A DNA stretch of 64,000 nucleotides from Chiua virens (Eukaryota > Basidiomycota > Agaricomycetes > Boletales > Boletaceae), in the NCBI GenBank assembly GCA_019787685.1, contig JAHNUO010000004.1, forward strand, positions 992,001 through 1,056,000, given 5' to 3'. Positions 13,108 to 23,445 of this stretch are shown in pieces. The notes under the pieces are model-generated. The model was given only the letters and a program-made list of their open reading frames with translations. It made no database searches and was not told the origin of the DNA. Both the position numbers and the translations under genes were made by a program. The stretch's first letter is position 1, and each line of letters opens with the position of its first letter.

Positions 13108-14070
13108 ATGGTTAACGCTCCCCCTGGCTACAACTTTGCTGAAGCCTATGGCATTGATTCCGTCGCTGGCGCCGTCATTTTTGCCATACTTTACGTCCCA
13201 CTCTTTTTCTTCTTCATGAGACAGGCCATTTCTCGACCAACATACGTCTATATAGTGATCGGGTTCTTTTCCGCAAGTAAGACGTCTCGACTTTTTGAAT
13301 GTCCCATGCTAAATGTCTCCTTCCAGTTCGAATTACTGCTTTCGTTTTGAGGGCAGTCTTGGCCGACGTGGCATCAGCTGGGGAGAATCTGAACTTGCTC
13401 ATCACGTTTGAGATCATCTATAACGTCGGTTTCTTTGGTCTGCTATACTCGGCGTACAGTCTTGTAATGGATTGGTAAGCCTATCCGTGGTTTTTCAAAC
13501 ACGAACTAAATCCTGTGTCAGGGGTCGGCTGTCAGACTTGCCCCTCCCAGATGGTCCAATTTCGAGACTTACTAGCAGGCCTATGCTGTTCCGTATTGCC
13601 TTGGTTGGGGCGGTTACGCTTGGTATCACCGGGGCGGTTTACTCCGCGTTAGGCACCACAACAAGTTCTCGCAACACTGGTGACGCACTACGCACGGCTG
13701 CCACCATCGTTTTCCTCGTCCTGTGCATTCTCGTTGCGTTCCAGACGGTTCTTCTCGTCCGTGCCATGGCAAGATGTGAGTTCCGCATTTGTTTCGTTGT
13801 ATGCGTGGTCGAGCTCATTACTTCCATCCAGATGGCTCATACAAGCTTGGAGACGCAGGATTTGGTGCGACTTATGGCATATACGTTCTTTGCATCATCT
13901 CCCTGCTGTTACTTATCCGTGAGGCGTTCTTCGTCGGGACTTCCAATGATCTTACGAGGCAAAACAATGAGAACTGGTGGTATCCGTTCGCTGCTCTTAC
14001 GGAGTATGTAGCAGTTGTCATGTTCGCTGCACCTGGGCTAGTACCTTCTCGAGATAAGCTACCTTCGTAA
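13108..14070 (+). CDS. Seven-helix fungal membrane protein
   Basis: A 269-residue polytopic protein, exons 13108-13276, 13327-13474, 13522-13775, 13832-14070, all GT-AG and in frame. It begins MVNAPPGYNFAEAYGIDS, then shows about seven hydrophobic segments: AGAVIFAILYVPLFFFF, VYIVIGFFSA, ITAFVLRAVL, FEIIYNVGFFGLLYS, ALVGAVTLGITGAVY, IVFLVLCILVAFQTVLL and IYVLCIISLLLLI, with a further stretch near YVAVVMFAAPG. The conserved-looking NENWWYPFAALTEYVAV precedes the last helix. The layout resembles the large family of fungal 7-TM proteins of unknown role (the group often labelled DUF7702, and more loosely RTA1-like proteins), but I cannot place it with certainty. There is no signal peptide. Function and ligand are unknown. 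Confidence 0.7.
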
Positions 14071-14793
14071 AGACAATAATACAGACATCTCGGGTATTTC
14101 CCAATGACACCGTAAAAGTGATGTTCGTATCTTAGATATTCAAGTTACCGCTTTGTACCCGCCAGCTCGTGCAGGAATAGTAATGATCACGATAGTTGGT
14201 AAACGGCTCTTTTTCAGGTGAACACATGAGTGAAATGCAAAGAAAATAGAACGGTGCATGTTGCCAGTGGAGATGCCAGTGACAAGCTACGCCCGGCCAA
14301 GCTATGCCGAGGACAATCGTTGATCATATATGACAATAGAATCTGCTCCCAAGTCCGAGGCCCTCACCTAAGAAAAAACGGTTCTCAGAATCTCAACAGT
14401 GCGTATGATCGTGGCCCATCTGTCATTCTAAGATAGTATTGCTGTGGAACTGCGTCGATCGCATACTATATGGGTCGCATCAAAGTTTGATCATAACCAC
14501 CAGCACTGCCACCTGGTGAGAGTCTGTTCACAACCATGCGTGTCTGTGTCACATACGGCCTGATATCATCGGCGCCGATTCTCGAGGCTATTCAGATCCG
14601 CACTGCAAGACTGCCCGGTACCCGTATAAATTCAATGCTCCGCTGTTTGTATCACTTAGGGTTGAAGCGTTGACTTCCCTCCTCCTCTTACTTTCGTTCT
14701 TCTTCCTTCCGGGCGGGTCCCGTGGCTTATTCTTTCATTCTATTTTCCAATAGCTTACGTTCCTTGCATTTGTTCCATTAATTTCGTTTCATT
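14071..14793. other. Intergenic region before the fusion gene
   Basis: No supported coding sequence. About 80-150 nt before the ATG at 14794 the sequence becomes strongly pyrimidine-rich (CTCCTCCTCTTACTTTCG and following), and a TATAAA sits near 14624; both fit a promoter of the downstream gene. Confidence 0.45.
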
Positions 14794-17700
14794 ATGTCCC
14801 GCTCCTTGATTACTCCCACCGAGGCACTTCTGGAAGTTGCCAAGCGGCACCCTTTCCTGGTTGCTGTTAGAAGCGGTGAGAGCCATTGGTCCTATGCAGC
14901 CCTGTGGGCGCGTGTCAGGCAGATTGCCGACAAACTTCACGACCTTGATGATAGCAGGAATCCAGTTGGCCTCCATATGGGGTGCGTATGCTCACTAGTG
15001 TCTCGTTCGATTCACCGTGCTAATCTTTGTTGCCCAGCCTTGAAATCGACTATGTTGCGGCCGCTCATGCCATATGGCTTTCAGGGCGTACAGTCGTATT
15101 CCTTTCCCCTGAATGGACCCCGGAGGTCCTTCACATTATTCTTGAACGCGCCGATGTGAATCTCGTTCTCTTTGGCTCTTGTGTGCCACCAGCTACCCCG
15201 GGAGTCCGTGCCGTCCCTACTTATGCCCTCGTCGACTCTATGAAACCTCCGAGCCATGTTATTTCTCCGCCGTCAGAAGAGGTGGTTGAAACGACGCCCG
15301 TGATTTGCTCTATAACACCCACAAGTGGTAGCACAGGTGTCCCCAAGAGCATCGTGTATCCTATGCGCAGGAGTCTTAGGTGTGCTCTCTGAAGAGTCTT
15401 CTGCGCACTTTAGACCTATGGATGGCCAATGGCTACGGGGTGGAACAGTCAGTATTTTTTGAACTTGCTAGTGATTGCCGCTAAATCGACTGATAAAATC
15501 AGGCATTATTGCGTCCCATTTTCGAGATTCGCCGTTTTATGTTTAACCGGACGACGCTGTACCTTGATGCGTCTTCCTCTATTCCCGACCAATGTAGCCG
15601 CATTGTGTGAAGAGCTCGAATCCACTCGCAACCCTCAAATGTTGCGAGTTCACTTTACCCCTAGCGTCTTTCGTGCATTTGCTGACTATGCACTAATACG
15701 TGCCGGTGGTTCCAGACTTCCGCGTGGCTTCAACCGCGTGTATTGGATAGTCATTGGCGGGGAATCACTCCATGAACGCGATCTCGAGTTGGCTACTATG
15801 ATTTTCCCGAGTGCAACGATTGCTTGCAGCTACGCGGTCAGTTCTTTCGTCTTGGTATTTTTCGTTCTACATTAATACTCAACGCTTGTGCAGTGTTCTG
15901 AGGCTGGGTTCGCGGGTATCTCACAGGTGGTAGTTCGCTCTACTGATCCCATTCCATCCACGATTTCGTTCGGACCGTCACAAGGTTGCACGGACCTCGT
16001 CCTTCTGGACGACTCATTGTCTGTGATTCCTCGGAATGAAGAAGGAGCAACTGGAGTTATTGGGTTGATAACGAGTCAGAGCGCGACACACTACCTTGAA
16101 AATCAAGAAGCATCACAGCATATGTTTCGCCCATGGGGTGGTAACGACATCCTCCTTTACACGGATGATATCGGTTGCATGCAAGCCGATGGCACCATTG
16201 CGATTCGCGGTCGCAGCTCGCGCGATGTCAAGGTCAATGGTTTGTTCGTGGACCTTGATTATGTCGAGCGTGCACTGGCCCCTGCCTTTGCTGACAACTC
16301 CCTCGACATCACTGGTTTCAAGCTTGTGAAATCGAATGCAACCGACGAGATTGCTCTGTTCGTCAGCTCTCAGGTCGTTGATCCTATGTTAATCCTGAAG
16401 CACGCCTGCGACCACTTGCGCGTTTCTGGCAATGAAGAATTCGCGTCGGTCATCGGTTCTTTGTATTGCATTCCGGAGATGCCTTTCAATGCCTCGTACA
16501 AGATCGATCTTGCCGAGCTCCAGAGGATCGTCGATTCCGCAGAAATCATTCCCGACTACTCTGCTGATTTTCTGGAGACCGCTCCGCTATCCAAAGTTGA
16601 TGCGCTCGCCCAGAAGATTGCAACTGAGGTCGAGAAACTGTCCAATTCTCCAGATGTCTTTTCCACGGATATGCCTCTCCTTTACTCTGGACTCACCCCA
16701 ATCACCATGGTTCGCCTGCACTTTTGGTTGCAGTCGGAACATGAATACACAGAGCAATTACAACATCTTTTCGATGAGGGGGTTACTGCCCAAGTCGTCG
16801 CCTCGGAGATTCTTGGAGACGAGAAAGAAGTGATGGACGACACCGATACGATCCCTACCAGCCCTATCAGTCAAGCTACCATGGTCGATGACGAGGACCT
16901 TGACTCTGAGGAAGGCTCAGACTACCCACACAAGAATGTTCCTGCTACTTGGGAAATTGCAGAGAAGGAACGTGAAGTACCCTTCCCCCCTCCCGTTTAC
17001 AGCAGCCGTCCCAAGAGCACTTTGATTGTCATGCATCCTCCTGTTGAAACCATTCCAGAGACCATCAACCATATTCCCACCCACCCAACGCTACACTACA
17101 CGCCATATTCGTTCATTTTTGTGTCGTGGTTAACACCGTTGCTCCGCTTGGGATCGAAGAGACCGTTGTTGGAATCGGTAGTTATATTCATTTCCGGCTG
17201 ACTTGTACAAGACATTAAATGCAATTTCTGTTTTTCTTCTCTTTGTAGGATCTACTCCCTCTAAGACGAAACGACGAGGCAATCGTGGTGGAACGTTGGA
17301 TTGACCCTTTCTGGACTCAACTGCGACAATGGTTCTTCGACAGGCAACATGAGAGGCCTGGATTGTTCCAGGTCATCTTTGTCGCCACCAGGAGGTTGTG
17401 GCAAGTATCATTCTACCTGTATGCTACGCGGATGACTTTTCCTGACGAAGACGATAGGATGATTTCCGGCATACTCTGGTTCTTGTCCGTCCTTTCCTCC
17501 GTCCTTTCCCCACTGGTGCTACAGCAGATCATTGTTGCCGCAAACGCTCCTCCACCACCCACTGGGAATGCCACAGAACTTGTGGCATGGACTTCAGCTA
17601 TCGAAGAGGAAACTGGTGGCTTTCCTCTCATTTTTTACAATACTTACATTCTTGCCAGTATCTTACTGGTACTCAAGCTGATTTATACGTTCTGTGGACG

Positions 17701-20700
17701 CTCTGCAGACCAACTCGTCAAGCGCATGGCCTTGGACGTCAAGACATCTCTCATTTCGGCTGTTTATAAGAAGTCCCTTCGTTTGTCTACGGAGAACAAC
17801 CACAAATATGGCAAAGGGTATATCATGAACCTTGTCAATGTCGACTGCGAAACGGTTTCCAAGTCATGGGAGCAAATCCACCAAGCATGGAGTGTTCCTG
17901 TGCAGCTGATTACCGTCGCGATCCTTTTGTCTCGCTTACTTGGTGTCGCTGCATGGGCCAGCGTTGGTGTCCTTCTCTTCGCCCTCCTTCTCCTCATTAT
18001 GGTCGTCCCCTTGTTCATGCGTAAGGCCGCACCTTGGTTCATGAGACTAGGTGATCGCCGCCTAAAGACGATCCGTGAAGTCCTAGACGGTAAGATCATT
18101 TGTGAATATTTGTCGTTGCCTATCCAACTATCTCCACATCCAGGTATCCGTGTGGTGAAAATCAACGGTCGCGAGAAACACTTCTTGACGATGTTGGAAA
18201 GCATCCGTACAGAGCAGCTTGGATGGTTGCGTAAATTCAATACGGGCGTGACGATCTTTGTCATCGTTGGACAAGTCAGTCTGCGCTTTTTGGAGGTCAA
18301 CCGAGATCTGAAGCCATTTCATACAGATCAGCAACACCGCCATGCCTCTTGCTGCCTTTTCCCTCTTCGGCCACGAGAACATGGGTTTGATTCCTGCCTC
18401 GAGAGTCTTCCCTGCCCTTTCTTTCTTTGGCATGTTGGTGGACCCACTCATAGCGCTTCCACAGCTTCTCAGGTATGTCAACACATAGCCTGAAAGAGCT
18501 GAACTGACGTGGATGATAGTGCTGTCGTCATCGCGGTCACATCCTGGGCTCGCATTTATTCGTTCTTGCTTGCTGAAGAGAAATCGTCGACCTCCTGGAC
18601 GCCCTCGTCTTCTGTTATGAGCATTGGTAGTGCCATCACCATCGTCGACGGCGCATTCTCTTGGACCGCGCTTGAAAACAAAGAGATCCCTGTGCGTCAG
18701 GAGGAAGATGATGCAGCTGAAGTGTCGAGCATCGACAAAGTTGAAGAGGATGTAGCGTCCATATCCGGCCCGAGTCCATTTCTTCACAACCTGAACGTCT
18801 CGATTCGCGCTGGCTCCCTCACTGCTATTGTTGGTAGTGTCGGATCTGGAAAGAGTTCCCTCTTGTCCGCTATCATTGGAGAGATGATACGCGTCTCTGG
18901 CGAGGTTCACTACAATGGGTCGATTGCATACTGCGCCCAACAACCATGGATCCAGACTTCCACCATTCAGGACAATATCCTGTTCGGCCGCCGCCTTGAC
19001 ATGCATCAGCTCCAGAAAGCCATCCAGACGACAGTGTTTCGATTCAGATCTCGAGACTTTCCCAAGCGGTATGGCCACCCAGATGAGCGAGAAGGGTAAC
19101 AACCTCAGTGGTGGACAGAAATCTCGTCTTGCGCTTGCTCGTGCCGTCTATTCCGATGCTGATATCTACCTCTTCGATGATGTTCTTGCCGCATTGGATG
19201 CTCGCGTCGGCCGCACTGTCTTCCGTGACTGTATCAGACATGCTTTGGCCGGCAAAACACGTGTTCTCGTCACTCACCAGCTTCAGTACCTCAGTCAGGT
19301 GGACCATATCATCGTTGTTTCCGATGGTGCCATTGTCGAGCAGGGTTCCTTCGATGATCTCGTTTCCAGGAACGGCGAGCTCACTCGTCTACTCAGCGAG
19401 GTTCAGGCGTCGATGGATGGCTCTAAGAATACAAAGGATGAAAAGCGCAAGAGTGTTGCCGTTCCCAAGAAGACCCTGGTTAAACAAGAAGAGACCGTTG
19501 ACCGAGTCATCGTCGAGGAAGAGCGTAACACGGGGGCCGTTGACGCAGCAACATGGTGGGCGTACCTCAAGGCGACTGGCGGTGTTTGGATGATAGTTGT
19601 ACTGCTGCTCGAAGTTCTACTCCTGCAAGGTAGTGCCATTATCCTGAGCCAATGGCTTACTTGGTGGACGGAAGACGCTTTTCACGAGAAAGCTGCAGGC
19701 TGGATTGGTATATACGATGCCATTGGATTCGCAGTGGTTCTCATCACTAGTGAGTTTTCTGTCATCTTTCTCTACATTGTTAGGCTCACTTGTTAATGTA
19801 CAGTCGTCATCAACACAACGATCCTGATGAGCACCGTTCGCGCGAGCCGTGTATTCCACTTAAAGGCGCTTCAAGGTGTTCTCTATGCTCCCATATGGTG
19901 GTTTGAGAGTCAGCCGATTGGCCGCGTCATGAACCGTTTCTCCAAGGACATCGAGGCCATCGATCAGCGTCTCATGCCCCAACTCTTCCCCTTGGTTGCA
20001 GGTATTGGAAACTTGATCTCCACGATTATCATCTTGGGTTACAGCACACCGATTATGTTAGGTAAGCGACTCGACACTACTATCTCTATCTTGCTTACGA
20101 GATGGTTAGCCTTTGTGTTCCCGATGTTAGTTCTCTATTGCTTTGTGCTCAGATTCTACCGCAAGTCCCTCCGCGAGCTCAAGCGTCTCGAGTCTATCGG
20201 ACGAGGACCTCTTCAGTCTCGCATCAACGAAACCCTCGACGGCATCCCGACAATTATGGCTTACGGACGAGAGGCTGACTTTGAAAATGCAGTAGGGACC
20301 CTCCTGGACGCAAGCAACAAACCGACGTTCTTGAGGGCACATGCCGGTATGTCAACTTTCCCCGCATTGATTCGGAATGTCTCAAAGTCTGGTCAGAAAT
20401 CTGGGTCACTCTTCGTATGGAAATCATGTCCTCATCGATTGTGGTTGCTCTTTCCATGCTTGCACACACCAAGGTGGTCGGAAACAGCACCCAATTTTCC
20501 CTCGCGTTGACTTATGCATCGGCACTCACCTACATCATGAATCTGCTCCTCAAGAGCACTGCCAGTGTCGAAGCAGAGGTTTGTTTAGGCAAACTACTCT
20601 TCATCCTCTGAGCTCATGATATTCATCCAGATGAATTCTGTTGAGCGTCTCATGAGCTACACTGAGTCTCTCCCCCAGGAGGACCCTGCGTATCTTGGGT

Positions 20701-21578
20701 CTGACCCTGCTGAGGGAGTCTGGCCCTCCCGTGGCGAGATCGTTCTACGGGATGTGGATGCCGCATACCACTCTCGCCCTGACAAGCTCGTCCTGCGCAA
20801 TGTCAACCTCACGTTCAGTGCGGGAGAGACGGTGTTCATCGTCGGGCGTACTGGTTCTGGAAAATCTACTCTTCTGTCTCTGTTGCTTCGCATGGTCGAG
20901 TCCAGCAATGGCACAGTCGAGATCGATGGCAGAGGTAAGCACAACTTGTCATTTGTTCCACTAGTTTTCTGAGTTCTGGTCGTAGACACCAAATCCCTTG
21001 GTGTGACGACTCTGCGTCGTGGTATGCAGGTGATACCCCAAGGTGAGTAACGGATCCGGTGCTTCAAGGATGGACTCTCTGAACTTGAATTTTCAGATCC
21101 CTTCATTTTCTCTGGCACAATCCGCTCCTGTCTCGATTTCAACCGCCAGTATCACGATGAAGCATTGTGGCATGCCCTTGAGTTGGTCGGCCTGAAGAAC
21201 TTTGTTGCCTCCCAAGATTGCAAGCTCGACACTGCTGTCGAGAACAACGGGTCAAATTACTCTGTCGGTCAACGCCAGCTTCTGTGCCTCGCAAGTGCCA
21301 TTCTCTGTAACCCAAAGATCTTGCTCTTGGACGAAGCGACGGCATCGATTGATGCAGGTGCGGATGTGTTTATACAGCAGGCGATGCGCCGGAGTTGCCC
21401 CGATGCCACTATTCTGAGTGTCATGCACCGACTGAGCGACAGGATCCTGGAAGAGTGTGACAAGGTGTTGGTGATGGAGCAGGGTGTGCCGATCGAGTAT
21501 GCGCCACCCCGGGAGCTTCTCGCGCGCCCTACCTCTATGCTCTCGAAATTAATGGCCGCTGCGAGGAACGGGAACTAG
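14794..21578 (+). CDS. AMP-binding domain fused to full ABCC transporter
   Basis: Fourteen exons: 14794-14981, 15038-15447, 15503-15836, 15894-17177, 17249-18089, 18144-18274, 18327-18472, 18520-19749, 19804-20061, 20110-20346, 20397-20578, 20631-20934, 20986-21042, 21097-21578. They give about 2,026 residues once three single extra bases (near 15378, 15608, 19034) are discounted. Residues 1-600 form an adenylate-forming domain: TSGSTGVPKS, IGGESL, YACSEAGFAG, YTDDIG, GRSSRDVKVNG and a terminal NASYKID with the A10-like Lys. A carrier-like segment follows (DMPLLYSGLTPITMVRLHF) in which the phosphopantetheine Ser is absent. From residue about 715 (SWLTPLLRLGSKRP) comes a standard MRP-type transporter without TMD0: TMD1, NBD1 (GSVGSGKSS, LSGGQK, LFDD), TMD2, NBD2 (GRTGSGKST, YSVGQRQ, LLLDEATASID). 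No stop codon separates the halves. Substrate unknown. Confidence 0.8.
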
Positions 21579-21838
21579 ATCTACTTGGACGATTCTGTTG
21601 GACAAACGTACCTTCAATCTCTGGATCTATATCTTAGTTTTTCCACTCGTTATTTGGATATTGTATTGCAAGGGCTAGCTACGATACTGATAATTTCGAT
21701 AATGCGTCTGATTCAGCTCATCTTTTCCTTCACTATCATCTCCAAATGATCACGCGCCAGTCCGGTTCTTACCGGCCCGCCTCGGGAGTTCTGTTCGGTA
21801 ATTCAACGGCCGAGGTCCGACCTGGACCACAACGTTCG

Positions 21839-22995
21839 ATGAGACCTTCTGCTATACGCCTGCTCAACATCCTTGTCCCTGTAAAGCGGTACTTAGGGTT
21901 CTGATTCAAACCATGTATCCCACTTACCCTAGCTTCATCACAGGGCGGTAGACTATGCGGTCAAGATCCGTGTCAACCCCGAACAGACAGGCATCGACCT
22001 CAACGTCAAACATTCCATGGTACGTCTCCCCTAGCCCATCATCGCATCTTCCATTCTCACCTCCCTTCCATTACCCCATACAGAACCCATTTGACGAGAT
22101 CGGTGCGTTTCCGCCACCCTTCCTCTCCGACATTCCCTAACAAAACACGCACAGCGGTGGAAGAAGCCGTCCGCATACGCGAACGCCTCAAAGATGCCGT
22201 CAAATCCATTAAAGTCGTCACCATCGGCCCCCCCAAGTCCTCCGAAACCCTCCGCACCGCGCTCGCCATGGGCGCCGACGCCGCCATTCACGTCGAGATC
22301 CCCGAGTCCGCACCTGCCCCGGAACCGCTCGGCGTTGCCAAGGCTCTCAAGGCTCTCATCGAGCGCCAGGCGGACGGGGTGGACGTCGTCATCATGGGTA
22401 AGCAGGCGATTGATGACGATGCGGGTCAGACGGGGCAGATGCTCGCGGGGCTCATGGGATGGGCGCAGGCGACGTTTGCGAGCAAGGTGGACGTGGACGC
22501 GGGGCAAAAGGTGGCGCATGTCACGCGCGAGATTGATGGTGGGCTGGAAGAACTGCGGTGTCGGCTGCCACTCGTGATCACCACGGATCTCAGGTGCGTC
22601 GTCTTTGGGAAACATGTTGTGGGTCTTTGTAAGCTCATTTGGATACTCGCCAGGTTAAATGGTACGTGATGGCCGGAAAAGTAGTCGTTGTGATCCGTTG
22701 ACATCGTTTTCGTGTTCTACAGAACCTAGATATGCGTCTTTGCCGAATATTATGAAGGCGAAGAAGAAACCCCTCGAAAAATTGACACCAGCCGACCTTG
22801 GTGTTGACTTTACTCCTCGTCTAGAGACCATCAAGGTTACCGAGCCTCCGAAGCGCGTTGGTGGTGGCAAGGTGCGTGTTTTTCTTCGAGAGCTATTCCT
22901 GTAGTTCAGCGTCGCTTCATGGTTGGCAGGTGGAAAGTGTCGACCAGCTATTAGCCAAGCTCAAGGAAGCCGGGATCACTGCGAAGCGGGCATAG
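21839..22995 (+). CDS. ETFB: Electron transfer flavoprotein subunit beta
   Basis: Mitochondrial matrix flavoprotein subunit that, with ETF alpha, takes electrons from acyl-CoA and amino-acid dehydrogenases and hands them to ETF-ubiquinone oxidoreductase. Exons 21839-21888, 21944-22019, 22084-22102, 22155-22593, 22654-22661, 22723-22871, 22930-22995 give 268 residues, the usual length. Signs are [18 protein letters not shown] at the start, NPFDEIAVEEAVR, the AMP/adenine-binding region with [10 protein letters not shown], the ETF signature [19 protein letters not shown], and [19 protein letters not shown] followed by IMKAKKKP. The 8-nt exon GTTAAATG at 22654 is required to keep the frame (it supplies the L-N of DLRLNEP), so it is a true microexon. 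The first 15-20 residues could serve as a weak matrix-targeting sequence. Confidence 0.95.
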
Positions 22996-23445
22996 TACCT
23001 GAGGCCTGAGTACCGAGTACTTACAACTCAATACCTGTCCATGTCATTACCTGGCTGGAACCAATCCACTGAGGTTTGTTCGATCGGAGTGAGACATATA
23101 TTTGATTCGAGTGTTTTTCTTGCAACTATCGACTGTTCACCGTACACAAGATAGAATCATCGAAAAAATTGAGCGAGGTGACATGATTGCGCCGTATTTA
23201 TATGCGGGTGTCCTAGGCAGCCAATATATATATATCTGAGCAGGGTTGAGGCACTGACGAGCGACAGAGTGTGCAAAATATGGCATGAAATGGAACGAGA
23301 CGAGATGGGAACAAACAACAATGCTACGATGGGTTCTAATCGAACAAATTTTTCTGTTGTGGAAAGTCGGAATGAATGAAGGAGTGACGTCGAGTGTGGA
23401 GTGAATGACAACGAATTGTGAACGGGAGGTTTAGTAGTGAAGAAA
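22996..23445. other. Convergent 3' intergenic region
   Basis: Lies between two genes that end toward each other (ETFB on plus, the RING protein on minus). It holds a short (AT)n run near 23224-23236 and no supported gene. It should contain both polyadenylation regions. Confidence 0.5.

Noticed and set aside
15429..15875. Separate start codon for the second half of the adenylation domain
   Set aside because: The first codons come from intronic sequence (15448-15502). Continuity of conserved sequence upstream shows that it is one gene with a one-base break near 15608.
18128..19102. 324-residue open frame on the minus strand
   Set aside because: It lies antisense to the ABCC NBD1 coding region, has no motif and follows from the codon bias of the real gene.
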